Positions 24,336-33,890 of a stretch of DNA of 64,000 bases are shown here, in pieces. The notes beneath the pieces were generated by a model, which saw only the letters and a program-made list of their open reading frames with translations, had not been told where the DNA came from and ran no database searches. Origin of the DNA: Crocodylus rhombifer (Eukaryota > Chordata > Crocodylia > Crocodylidae); contig JAVSML010019021.1 in NCBI GenBank assembly GCA_038503035.1, positions 1-64,000 of the forward strand. The letters are read 5' to 3'. The stretch's first letter is position 1. Each line of letters opens with the position of its first letter. A program made the position numbers and the translations under genes.

Positions 24336-24983
24336 ATGGATATGCGTTGGAAACACCCTTTTCCTGTGATTTTAGCAGGCCCTAGCAACTGTGGTAAAAG
24401 TTACTTTATAAAAAACCTTTTGGATCACAGTGATAAAATGTTGACTGTTATGCCTGCAAATATAATGTGGAGCTATAGCTGTTGGCAGCCTTTGTATAAA
24501 GAACTTTTATCAAGTTTGTGGACAGAGAGTCTCAACGACGACTGTTTGTTTCCTCCTAATAAGATAGATCTGGTTGTAGTAGATGATTTGATGGACTCTG
24601 CCTGTGACAGCGGCGAAATCAAGAAAGCCATTACCAAGTAGGTGCACCATCGGAATCTGAGCATTATGTATATAGTTCAAAATATTTTCTGTCAAGGGAA
24701 AAGGAGCTGCACCATTGCCCTTAACACAAAATACACGGTTTTGTTTAAATACCCCAGGGACAAGCTACAGATAGTGTCCCTGGCATGGGAGATGTACCCA
24801 GGTAAGGCCCAGTTCTTTCTAGAAGCTTTTGAGGATGCCACTAAAACACCTTATGAGTATCTGGTGGTTGATTTAAACATTTCTACCCCAGATGCTTTTA
24901 GTTTAAGAACAGGGCTTTTTCCTCCTAACCAACTGGCTGCTTACACTTTTAAAAAAACAGCGGGTGGGAATAAAAAGAGATGA
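24336..24983 (+). pseudogene. FtsK/HerA-type (A32-like) genome-packaging ATPase, one stop codon
   Basis: This would be the virion packaging ATPase. The frame is open over 215 codons except for a single in-frame TAG at 24639-24641 after residue 101. Walker A is GPSNCGKS (residues 15-22) and Walker B LVVVDDL (79-85). The part after the stop continues the same family (VQNIFCQGK, then a segment on avoiding fixed positions: LNTKYTVLFKYPRD) and ends in a lysine-rich tail. The start ATG lies 2 bp after the polymerase stop, typical tight Polinton packing. Only one lesion makes this one of the best-preserved genes of the element. Confidence 0.92.
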
Positions 24984-25029
24984 TGTAGCAGCAGCCTTTT
25001 CTTAGCTCTTGAGACAGCGGAAGGGGAAC

Positions 25030-25359
25030 ATGTCTGGCCATGTAAAAAGAAATTTGGCTGTCTTAAAACTGCTTCTTCAATCCACCCTACGGTAGAGAAA
25101 AGCTATACTCTGCTCGGCCTCTGATAATTTAGTAGCGGCCGTTTCAGAAATTGCTCTGAACACGTTAAAAGGAAACATCCCTTTGACACCGCATCAAATT
25201 CGCGTGCTGAAAAAAAGACGCGGGATCATAGAAAACCAAAGTAACAAAAGATTGCCGCTTAAAAAAAAGAAACAGCTGGTGAAACAGTTTGGGAGATTTA
25301 TTGGACTTCTGCTAAGTTTTGTTCTTCCTCTGATTACAGGGCTTTTGGCTAGCCAGTGA
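25030..25359 (+). pseudogene. Small basic Polinton protein with hydrophobic C-terminus, one stop codon
   Basis: A 109-codon frame runs from ATG 25030 (MSGHVKRNLAVLKLL) to TGA 25357-25359, interrupted by one in-frame TAG at codon 22 (25093-25095). The middle is rich in Lys/Arg (KKRRG, LKKKKQ) and the C-terminus is a hydrophobic Gly/Leu stretch (FIGLLLSFVLPLITGLL). Proteins of this layout (basic centre, hydrophobic tail, between ATPase and capsid genes) recur in Polintons and adintoviruses and have been compared with adenovirus core or pX-like proteins. That functional comparison is family knowledge, not seen here. The ATPase ends 46 bp upstream. Confidence 0.7.
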
Positions 25360-25376
25360 TAGAGCATGGAGAAAAA

Positions 25377-25992
25377 ATGTGCCTGGTGCCCAAACATGAG
25401 CTGGAACCATTAAGGGCTCCCCCACTGCCTCAGGAAAATATCAGAACTGAGGCAACCCGCTTATTGGATGTTGAAATGAGGGATATTCTCCAAAGACGGG
25501 GTTTAGCAGAATATTATAAGGCTAAACTGTATACATCTGTGCTTCAGAAATACCTGACCTACATAAAGCAGGAAATTAACCCTATTTCTAAATACTGGAT
25601 ACCCCCTAAAAGCCCCCACAAAACTCAACACAAAACTCAATGCAGAAAGTATTGGATAAAGTGCATGCCTGATACAGGAAAAATGCTAAAGTACTGCTCA
25701 CTAAGCTGAGCCAGCACAAAGATATTTCTTCTTGGGATGATCAAGGCGGGTTGTCTACAAAGGGATCCTCGTCAAGGGGTCTAACATGCTCGACTTGGTC
25801 TGGAGAACCCTTCAGACTCACGCCAGGACTACTAAATGTCCACCTAAAGCCTGGGACATCTTTATGAAAGCCATGGCCGAGCTGAACATACCATCTTCCG
25901 TTATGGACAATGTCGTGAATCGTGATCATCTGGAATGCCTGAAAGTATCTGACTCAGACCAAGAAACACCAACAACACCGTCTAAGAAGTGA
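25377..25992 (+). pseudogene. Conserved Polinton protein of unknown function, frameshifted
   Basis: The likely start is ATG 25377 (MCLVPKHELEPLR); an in-frame GTG at 25356 overlaps the preceding gene's stop and is less likely. The first part, to TGA 25709, includes a helical segment with LLDVEMRDILQRRGLAEYYK. The second part continues in another frame from about 25690 to TGA 25992, including MLDLVWRTLQTH, a WDIFMKAMAELN-type segment and an acidic Ser/Thr tail. One frameshift near 25600-25700 separates them. This two-part protein is common downstream of the ATPase in Polintons. I know no demonstrated function, and a structural or virion role is a guess. It is the last + strand gene before the convergence point. 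Confidence 0.65.
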
Positions 25993-26109
25993 AAAACTAA
26001 CGTTTTACGATTTGAAATATACTATTCTATACTGCTATAAAGTTTTTGTCTACAGAGGATTTTTTGAATGAAACACATACACGCGCAACACAATTTAAAT
26101 AACAACAGC

Positions 26110-26115
26110 TTTATT
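26110..26115 (-). terminator. Poly(A) signal AATAAA for the minus-strand gene arm
   Basis: TTTATT on the + strand reads AATAAA on the minus strand, about 45 bp past the stop of the protease gene. It is the only clear polyadenylation hexamer in the 168-bp gap between the convergent arms. No equivalent AATAAA is visible for the + arm in the gap. Confidence 0.55.
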
Positions 26116-26160
26116 TACACATCAGCTGAGTGTTCTATTTAGACAAAGCATTCATGAAAG

Positions 26161-26693
26161 TCATAGCAAAAAATACATGTCTGGGCATGTCGGAACATGT
26201 TTTGAGCAGGCCTGGTGACAGAAATTTTTAGATTTACTTTTTACAAAATGCATCACCACCCTATCATTTTGTGTTAAATCATTGGAATAATACAATTTTA
26301 AAATCTGTTCAAACAATAGCCTTTTGCTACGGTGGTGTAGGAAAAACACACAATGGTATCTGCAGGTGACAGACTAGGGGTCTTGTAACTGTTTTGTCTG
26401 AAAAACAGTGCCAGTAGCGTTCTTGTTTAAAAAGAACATAATTCTTTGAGGAAAGAGAGCGTTGTTTGGGGGGTGTCTGTATGAGTCGGAAAATTCTCCG
26501 TGGTTCTGATCCTCCAAGTAAACAGCTAACCAGTGTTCTCCGGGTTGATTATGTGGGTGTATGTGGACACCAAGCTCAGGGGCCTTTTAGACAGTCAAGT
26601 CTTAGAAAGCCAGTCACAGGGGAAAACATCTAAGAAAGTTTCTTTGGCATAAGGGTCTGAGGATAAAACCCTGATGAGCTGTTCGGTGTCCAT
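26161..26693 (-). pseudogene. Adenain-like (Ulp1-type) cysteine protease
   Basis: This would be the maturation protease that cleaves capsid precursors. The start ATG at 26693 lies 2 bp after the major capsid stop (MDTEQLIRVLSSDP). The catalytic His is in a GEHWLAVY motif (about 26530), a Gln-containing KQLQDP segment is near 26375-26400, and a Cys near 26360 lies before HCVFFLHHRSK. The C-terminal part (FEQILKLYYSNDLTQNDR) is well preserved to 26161. Breaks are a TGA near 26595, a frameshift before the His motif and a TAG just before the Cys region. The usual Gly after the catalytic Cys is not seen. Family assignment rests on motif order and context. Confidence 0.8.
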
Positions 26694-26695
26694 CT

Positions 26696-27988
26696 TCACT
26701 TATAGTCAAACAGGACATTTCTCCTCTGATTTATTTCTATGATGTTGTCAAAGACCCCGTACACGATCATGTTAACCGTGGTGGGCAAAGCCACAGCAAA
26801 GCGTATTTCTGCTCTCAGGCTCCCAGTTTTAATCAGCGAATAATGATCTGCACACTCCTGGTCAGGGGACAGGTCAAAGGCAAATAAGGTGTACCCCAGA
26901 GCAAACTCCTCACGGTTGATTATTAGGGCCCAGTCTTTTGTATGTTTACCAGCTGTCTGTACCAGCTACATGTATCCTGTCACGCAGTTACCGTTCTCAA
27001 AATCTGGTTGTAGGGGCTTTGCTGGGGTTTGTTCTCCTTTGCTGTACAGGGCCACAAAATTAATATTGTAATGTTTAAAGTTAAAGGGGTTCTTAGCATA
27101 ATTCCCGCTAAAGACATCATTATCCACGAACCCAATGACGATGAGTTTGGGCAACTGCCCCAGAAACAGATTCTCTTGGTTGCTGACGCGGCTGTCAGCA
27201 GGAATGCTAAACACTTTCATACCCACATGTTCTATGGGGTATTTAGCAGTGGCTGTAAGCAAGGCCTCTGCATGGCCCAGTTGGACGCCCGGTGCTACCT
27301 TCACTTTTTTCACAAAAAGTGAGGCAGATGTGATTTTTAGTTTATACGGGCTAGCCACTGCAGTGCCCATCAAGCAGAAGGCATCTTTGCTGCGTGTCAG
27401 CTTAATTTTCACATCCACGCCATTCAGCAACAGTTTTTCTTGAAAAAACAAATCCCTATGGAGATGACCTAGCAGCTCTATCTTTTTGCTGTGGTCTGTC
27501 TGGTTTGCCCATCTCCAAACCCCCTGATTATCGCCATCCAATGTAACTGTTTCATGTTTGTAAAAAAGGCCAGCAGAAAATTGTGTGGCGAGGGTGTCAT
27601 CGCTGTAGTTGAGAACCGATTCGATGAAGGCTCGGTAGGGGTAACAGTTGTTGCTCTGACTTATCAGATGGTCTCCCAGAGTGACATCCAGCTGACTGAA
27701 GACAGAGGCTAGCAGGTACACCAAACCCACTGCTGCCCCGGCATCAAGATCAGTTCCATCGCCTTTTACAATCTTGCAGCAAAGGTACAGCAGCATATTG
27801 TTCAAATCCATGTAATCGTCACCATTCCCAGCTATGAAAAAGTCAAGGGGGCTGGACTCGGTAATAGCCGAGAGTGGGGGGATCTCAACATACAGGCTTT
27901 TCTCAATGCAGGTCTGTGTAGGGGCTATTTGAAATACATCCAGTTCAGGTTTGGCGTATTCTTCAGACCCTCAGTGAACAAAGGCCAT
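26696..27988 (-). pseudogene. Major capsid protein (double jelly-roll), two stop codons
   Basis: A 430-codon frame starts at ATG 27988 and ends at TGA 26696-26698. It is continuous except for a TGA at 27971-27973 (codon 6) and a TAG at 26966-26968. The central 281-codon stretch contains features typical of Polinton capsid proteins: SKDAFCLMG, GQLPKLIVIGFVDND and NPFNFKHYNINF. The segment after the second stop continues the family pattern (INREEFALGYTLFAFDL) to the end. Homologues form the hexon-like capsomers of adintoviruses and adenovirus-type virions. The gene lies 5 bp from the pVI-like gene and 2 bp from the protease, in an order typical of Polintons. Confidence 0.9.
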
Positions 27989-27993
27989 GGCAG

Positions 27994-28459
27994 TTAAAAT
28001 ATATTTCTGTTTCCTCCAGGAGAGCGCCCCTTCTTTCTCCCAGGCTGCTTCTTGGTTTTTTCTGTCTGGCTGCCCCATCGACTTACCCTCTTCTTTTTAA
28101 GGGGTTGAGGAGGTCCTGCACGTCCCTCTCTTTCTTTTAAGGCTCTTTCTTTGAATATACATGAGACTGGACCCCTCCTGCTTTGCTGGCTTGACCACCT
28201 TATCTAGGACAGCTCAGGAGACATGACCAATCATATCTTTGGCTATGTTTTGTGCTGCATTTTTAGTGTGGGGCTTAATAATCTTCAGACCCCCTCTCAA
28301 AAATGGAATGGCTTTTCTAAGGAGGCTGCGAAATATGCCACCCACTCCAGCCCCGTACATCACGGGCACCCCCTTATATCCGGGAAGACCATACCCAGCC
28401 TGGACTTTATAATAATTTCTGTACAAATTAGGGTCCCCATAGTTTTTTACCATCGCCAT
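27994..28459 (-). pseudogene. Small virion protein with glycine-rich amphipathic segment (pVI-like)
   Basis: ATG 28459 opens 81 codons to a TGA at 28214-28216. The middle has YGAGVGGIFRSLLRKAIPFLRGGLK-type sequence (quoted in part: GVGGIFRSLLRKAIPFL), a Gly-rich amphipathic helix like that of adenovirus pVI and its Polinton counterparts. After the stop the same frame continues (AVLDKVVKPAKQE); a frameshift near 28100-28130 leads to a strongly basic tail (PLKKKRVSRWG) ending at TAA 27994-27996. So the original protein was longer, about 150 residues. It would bind capsid interior and perhaps membranes; that role is inferred from the family. It is 16 bp from the penton gene. Confidence 0.65.
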
Positions 28460-28475
28460 CGTGCTTTTACTTATT

Positions 28476-29216
28476 TTAAAATCTCAAAGTCTTCCGGGGG
28501 CGTAGGTGAAGCTTAACGATCACCTTACCAAAGCGAAATGAGACGTGTTTGTTCTGATCCAACTTTATTTCAATGCTGATTGTGTCAATGTGGTGCTGGC
28601 TGATGGGGACATAATGCGGGTTGTCACATGTGATGGTGACAAACTCGTTGTTGCTCCCACGGATAGGGATGCAATGTAGCAAAGGTATTGAAAACTCCCC
28701 GACAAGCTGATGTTCCACAATGTCTGTGTAGACATACAGCGAATTGAACCCACCAGTAATATCAGCAGGGAAGGGTGGTTTTTTAGCAGAGACTCCAGGT
28801 AATATTCCCAAAATATAGGCTAGCTTACCATGCGTATAAAAACCATCAGAGTTATCTTTGGATTTAAGTCTCACTTTTCCGAATTCTCGGTCATACTGCA
28901 TACCTAGTTCAGGCGGAACAGGATTGGTGGTAATTGTATTGTTCATAAGATCCAGTAATTCTGTGATGGTTGTATAATACCCCCGAGGCAGGCTATACCT
29001 CCATTTTTTAGTCCCAGAAATGATTTTGAAAGGCGTGTCTTCGTTGATGTTGTTCCAGCTGTGGGTATATTGTATTTCTGCTAACTCTATCTCTCAGTTC
29101 CCCAGCAGATCCAGAGGTTTAACCAGTTGCATGGTAAAGTTTGAGCTGGTGTTCTCTGGAAAAATGCTGGTGCATCCATTGCTGGGCAAAGTAATGTAAA
29201 AGTCGCCATAACACAT
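28476..29216 (-). pseudogene. Minor capsid protein (penton-like, single jelly-roll), one stop codon
   Basis: A 246-codon frame begins at ATG 29216 (MCYGDFYITLPSN) and ends at 28476, with a single TGA at codon 41 (29094-29096). The intact C-terminal 156 codons contain VYTDIVEHQLVG, the HYVPISQHHIDTISIEIK segment and a final FGKVIVKLHLRP strand, all characteristic of Polinton penton proteins. It would form the pentameric vertices of the capsid. It sits 25 bp downstream of integrase, in the same transcription direction. Confidence 0.9.
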
Positions 29217-29241
29217 CTTGGCCTTCTGACTGAGGTAACCC

Positions 29242-30326
29242 CTATATATTACAAACTTGGTTGGCTTCCACCCAGCTGTTAAATTTAGATGGCCACCCCA
29301 ACCATTTCACTAACAACCACTTCTTTCTTCCCTTTCCTTTTGTTGCTAGAACTTTTTCAACCCTGTAAACTCTGCCTTGTTTGGGGTTCACTTTTTGTAG
29401 TTCTACAGGGTAGAAAGAACCCTCGATAGGTTCGTCTTCGTAATCTTTTAGGCAGTATACAGGAGTCTGCATGCGTCTAAGGATTTATCCACTATGAAAA
29501 TCTCATGGGTGAATGTTTGTTCATAACCTTTTTCAAACCTTCCTCTGGTCCTAGACACTCTCACGTGGTCTCCTTTTCTAAACACGGGTGCTGCTGGTTT
29601 TATTTTGAAATAGTCCCCGTACACGGTTTTCCACACTCTTTGAGAGTTTGAGACATTCACGTCAACAGGCCTGGTGCGGACAGTTCTGTGAAAACTGTGG
29701 TTCTATCTCTTTATAAACTCTGGTAACACATCAATGTAGCGAAAGGTGTTGCGGGCTATAAAATATTTCCACATCTTTGATTTTAATGTTCTGTTAAACC
29801 TCTCTACCAGTGCTGCTTTCACTTCACTATTTATCACAAAATGGTGAATATTATACTGTTTTAACAGCTTGCTTAAAGACTTATTTAAAAATTCTTTTCC
29901 CCAATCAGTCTGTAATTTTTGAGGTATATGACCCTCCGTAAAAATGGTTTTAAAGGCCCGAGCTATTTCACCACCTGACTTGTCTTTTAGACCCATGGCC
30001 GAGGCATACTTTGATAATTTGTCTATCACTGTTAAGATGAACTTAACCCTACCATTGTGCTTGGAAAACTGCTGCATATCCACCAAATCTGCCTGCCATT
30101 GAGCATCAATAGCTGAAAAAACAGTCTTGTTTCTTTTAAAACGTCTTCTTGCCGGTTTGTATAGGGTGTAAGCATCTTGATCTGAAAGTCAGGTGGCCAC
30201 CCCACTTCTGTTCAGAACCTTATTCTGCTGTTTGGTGGCTTCAAAAACCGTGTTCACCCCACCAAAACTGTCAGCTTCACCAGGAGAGTAATAAACTTCC
30301 TTTAACATAGCCTCCTGTGTAAACAT
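29242..30326 (-). pseudogene. Retroviral-type integrase with C-terminal chromodomain
   Basis: This is the enzyme that would insert the element, producing 6-bp duplications. ATG 30326 opens the frame just inside the right TIR. The core has the first Asp in WQADLVDMQ (30083-30110 region), the second in QTDWGKEF and the Glu in ALVERFNRTLK, matching D,D-35-E spacing by eye. An SH3-like segment (GDHVRVSRTRGRFEKGY) and a chromodomain (VYRVEKVL...LLVKWLGWPSKFNSW) follow. Breaks are a TGA at 30189-30191 (probably an old Trp), a TAG at 29703-29705 and a frameshift near 29455-29470. Chromodomain-bearing integrases may target chromatin marks; this is family knowledge. Confidence 0.94.
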
Positions 30327-30426
30327 GTCTGGTAACCGCTTCCCCCAACACCCACCCCCACGCTAACACCCATGTGGTGCATTCAAACGCTTGAGGACAA
30401 ATTTAAACCATTGCACAAAGATACCC

Positions 30427-30631
30427 TCTTCCAAATTCTCAGCGTCTGCTTCGAGGGTCTGGGCCTCCTCCATTTGACTGTTCATTGGATCTTCCCAAAC
30501 AGGGTCAGGCGTCTCAAAGAGTGGGCAAGGGGCCGTGTCTCCTCCTCAAAACTATTTCTATGGTAACGCTTTCTATAAAGCCGTCTCGGGGTTGTACTGA
30601 GAGGGCCTACAGGCGTTGTGAAAGAATCCAT
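30427..30631 (-). pseudogene. Orphan copy of the TIR-encoded first exon
   Basis: Reading inward from ATG 30629-30631, the right TIR repeats the first exon of the gene at the left end (MDSF...). A 4-bp deletion (AAAAGACTC versus CACTC region, near 30525) shifts the frame. The repeat stops before the donor site, and no matching second exon lies beyond it, so this copy is a by-product of the TIR rather than a gene. Confidence 0.7.
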
Positions 30632-31277
30632 GTCTGCCCCTGCTTGCCTTAGCACAGTCTCAGATAAACAGAGTGGTCATTTGGGAAAGCAGATAGACCC
30701 TGTGGGGTTGCCGCCCAAATCCCACCCCCTCTATTCATTCCAATTGGTTCAGCATCATTCTTGGGAGGTCAGAGGCCTCTGAAACCTCTGCCAATTGGTT
30801 GGGGGTGGTGAGGCAAGTTGTTAGAGGGCTCACACCACCATCCTGCCACCCCATAGAGCATGCCTGTGCTCCGGTGGGGGGCTAGATCAGTCTGGGACCT
30901 GATAGGCCATAATTACACTATGTGATCTAAGGCAGTTCTTGCAGCCTGAGGGTTTCGGCTTTGAGGGTCTGCATGGGCTGTCCTTCTGATGTCATGGACT
31001 ATGTGGTGCTGGTGTCACACACTACGTGACTGTGTGTGGGGGCAGAGTTGCTGATGTAACACACCACGTGACTGGGGTGGGGGTGGAGTTGCTGATGTCA
31101 CATAACACTTGATGGGGTGGAGTGGATGATGTCACATACCATGTGACTGGGGTCAGGGGGTAGGGCTGGCGATGTCACACACTATACAAGGAAAAGGGGG
31201 CGGGGCTAAGGGGCAGGACTTCTGGTCCTACCCATCTGTCACATTTGCATTGAAGGGCGGTGAGCCTATATACTACT
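30427..31277 (-). repeat. Right terminal inverted repeat of the Polinton
   Basis: The reverse complement of this 851-bp segment matches the left TIR. It ends TATATACTACT and is followed by the target duplication. It has about five 41-bp units (31005-31200) against three in the left copy, which accounts for the length difference of 87 bp. Confidence 0.92.
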
Positions 31278-31283
31278 GACAAG
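31278..31283. repeat. Target-site duplication, right copy (gacaag)
   Basis: This is the partner of gacaat at 16838-16843, directly abutting the right Polinton end. Five of six bases are identical. Confidence 0.8.
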
Positions 31284-31390
31284 TATTCAGTTTGGATGAT
31301 TCTCACAGCGATGTTCCTGCCTCAAGCAGGGGGTTGGACTAGATGGCCTCCAGAGGTCCCTTCAAGCCCTACTTTTCTATGCTCCTAAGA
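31284..31390 (+). mobile_element. CR1 LINE 3'-end fragment
   Basis: It contains the conserved CR1 3' block AGCAGGGGGTTGGACTAGAT followed by GGCCTCCAGAGGTCCC and a TTTCTATG tail. It is 5'-truncated and directly follows the Polinton target duplication, so it flanks the insertion site. Confidence 0.8.
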
Positions 31391-32090
31391 AAAAAATCTT
31401 TATTTGAGAGCTAGTGCTGGAAGTGGAGGGGGAAAAAGAGATAGCATCCATGACTAGCAGCAAGTAAAGCTTTTCTTTCAGTTTTCTTTGATGGAGGCTT
31501 AAGCAGGAGAATCTGTAGTTACCATATTTCCTCAATTGTAATGTGCAGCTTAATTTTTGCTAAAAGGTGTGTTGTATGTGAAAAAACAATATGTACAGTA
31601 ACAACTCTACTGCCTCTATGCAAGGACAGCTAACCATTCTCACATGTGCAGAAAAATTCTGCTGTAAATTAACAGATGCGACTGAAGGATGCTCACAATG
31701 GTACAAAGGAAGACTTGTTTTGGCAGCAGTTTGTTTGTTTGTTTGTAGTGTTTAATGCATGTGTTAAGCAATGATTTGAATTGTTGCAGTTGAGTATGTA
31801 AACATCCCTGGTGGAGAGCTGTTTCATATAGTGGAAATTTCATAATGGAAACAGATATATTATTCTATAGCCCTCTGCATTGTGAATCATCCTGAAATTA
31901 AAGGTCTGGGTACTGTAAACACCCTTTAGAACCTGTGGGGCTCATGAATTCTGATTACTTGACAAAGAGGCCATGATTTATAGGATATTTTAGCATACAT
32001 ATGATCTGTTGAGCTACTGTCCCAACAGCAACTGTGTAAACTTGGCTCTGTGACTTTTTTGAATGGCAGAAGTAAAGTTGACAGTGGGCT
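31391..32090. other. Intergenic DNA, nothing recognised
   Basis: AT-rich, with a short TTTG repeat near 31728-31745. No coding sequence or clear repeat border. Confidence 0.4.
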
Positions 32091-32277
32091 TATCTACACA
32101 AGGTGCTTAACTGCACAGTAGCATAGTTTACTGAACAGTAGGCATGCACATCTACATGTGAACATGCTTACTGTGAAGTAAAAATGCTTAATCATGAGTA
32201 AATTTGCTACCTGCAAATGTAGGTAGCAAATTTACTTGTTATTAGTTACTGTGCAGTTATGCACATGTAGACATGAC
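32091..32277. mobile_element. Hairpin-type MITE
   Basis: The whole segment is an imperfect inverted repeat: CTACACAAGGTGCTTAACTGCACAGTA on the left pairs with the complement of TACTGTGCAGTTATGCACATGTAG on the right. At its centre is a perfect 16-bp stem with an 8-base loop (32197-32236). No coding capacity. It may be a non-autonomous relative, or one end, of the Harbinger-like element that follows. Confidence 0.6.
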
Positions 32278-32935
32278 CTGGAAGCAAGTTTGCTCCTGGG
32301 TCAGCCCTACCACTAGGGAGCTGGTCTGAAGCTAGCCCCAGGGCTCCAGTCTGGGAGCCTCTCCTACTTCAGGGCTGGGCTGGCTCTACTACAGCCCCTG
32401 CTTCGGGCCTTTAAAAGCCTGCAGGTACTCAGAGCTCTAAGGCTCATCAGCAGGGAGCCTGATGCCACTTCAGAACCTTGTGAGCCCCTGGGCAGGCTGC
32501 AGGCCAGCTTTCCTAAACTTCTGCACCCTGGCACCACTGTCTGGAACTGTAGTGCCTCGTGGCTGCTAGGCCCATGCCATCCAGTCTGCAGGCTGCTCCA
32601 GGCTGCTGCAGTCTCCAGCCAGGTCTGCCAGGCCCAAGACCCAGCTGCAGGCAGCTTCTGGCTGCCAGGTCCACTTCCATCTGCCCACAGCCCACCTCTA
32701 ATAGCCTGCCCTGAGCTTGCAGATGCTGCAGGGCATTGCCTCTGTTGTGTGGCTGTCAGTCCCATGCTGGGCCCTTGCTCTGGGCACTGCTGGCAGCTGT
32801 CGAGGCCTGGCAGCATAGAGGCAGCTACATGGGGGTCCAGAGAGCTGGCACAGGACCCATGATGGCATCCTACTTTGTAGGCATGCCCACACCTGTGACT
32901 ACCACCCAGAGACCCAGCTAGTCCATGGAGGCAAC

Positions 32936-33770
32936 TGGTGACTTTGTGGTGTTGTGGGGTGAGGTGAAGGTGCAGCACCAATTTGAGTGAGGTGGGTGCT
33001 CCAATGCCCACATCTATGAGGAGCTGTCAGCCCAGATGCAGGAGCAAAGGCACGACTTGTCAGGGTGGCAGTGCCAGATAAAGATCAAGGCCTTGCAGAC
33101 ACAGTGGGTTGCCCTTTATGTGGCAACTGAAAGACATACTCATGCCCTGAGACCCAGGCTGCAGCTGTGCTGTCTATAGGAGTATAAGCAGCCTGCCCAA
33201 TCTCCCTTCCTGGCCTGGTACCCCTGGTAACACACCACCAGGGGAGGGTGCTTTGGGTGTCCAGTAGCCCAACCTGCCAAGCTCCCTGGCTGCACCCTCC
33301 ATCAGCAGTTTGGGAAGCCCAGGCCAGTGCCTACTGAACCAGCTCTGCAGCCCCAGCCCCTGCCATGAGGTGTGGCTGACCATGACTGCTTGGCAGTTAT
33401 AATGTGGCCTCAGGGTCACCACCACCCACAGCTGTGTCCCTGTAGATGCATAGGATCCACCAGAGAAGGACTCTGGACAAGACCCTTGTCCTGTATCGCC
33501 TGGTCATGGTGTTGGAGGACCAGCTGGTGGAAACTTGGGACTGGTGGCTGGAGGACATGGCCTGCCAGACAGAATGTGGACCACCAGGACAGATGGTGGG
33601 TGGAGGTAGTAGCTTATGAGGAGGCATGGTACCAGCACGAGGAGGCCCAGGAACAGTGTGAGGCAGACCGGGAGTTCTGGGTGCAATTCCCGAATCAGGA
33701 GTGCAAGTGGGTGGAGGTCCTGTGGGAGTAGAAATCCACCCTGGCCCAGGCAGTACAGGCTATGGATGAT
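32936..33770 (+). pseudogene. Myb/SANT-like DNA-binding protein of a PIF/Harbinger element, decayed
   Basis: In PIF/Harbinger transposons a second gene encodes a trihelix Myb/SANT-like protein that recruits the transposase to DNA. Here 32936-33122 reads DFVVLWGEVKVQ, then SNAHIYEELSAQMQEQ and IKIKALQTQWVALY, the three-helix pattern of that domain, with a stop after the first helix. A charged helical C-terminal part (33600-33770, YEEAWYQHEEAQEQCEADREF) fits the usual tail. Several stops and frame changes show decay. The assignment is supported by the transposase remnant on the opposite strand 1 kb further on. Confidence 0.6.
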
Positions 33771-33880
33771 AACTGCTGGGTGAGAGACACCATTCTGGCC
33801 CTGGCAACCACCTTTGTGCCACCCACTGCATGCCTCCTGACCCTAGCCTCTCCTCCACCTTAGCAACCACACACTGCCCA

Positions 33881-33890
33881 NNNNNNNNNN
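33881..33890. other. Assembly gap (10 N)
   Basis: Ten unknown bases lie in a GC- and C-rich stretch inside the Harbinger remnant. The true gap length may differ from ten. Confidence 0.98.

Larger units (their letters stand above)
16844..31277. mobile_element. Maverick/Polinton (adintovirus-like), complete but decayed
   Basis: This 14,434-bp element is bounded by long inverted repeats ending AG...CT and by a 6-bp target duplication. It carries the diagnostic Polinton set: protein-primed family B DNA polymerase, retroviral-type integrase with chromodomain, A32-type packaging ATPase, adenain-like cysteine protease, double-jelly-roll major capsid and penton-like minor capsid proteins. Genes are packed into two convergent arms. 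Most have stop codons or frameshifts, so it is an inactivated copy. The AT content of its interior differs from the GC-rich CR1 copy downstream. Polintons that encode capsids are also called adintoviruses when regarded as viruses. Confidence 0.95.

Noticed and set aside
32364..33011. 215-codon minus-strand open frame
   Set aside because: GC-rich, overlaps the Myb/SANT-like remnant on the + strand, and has no domain pattern.
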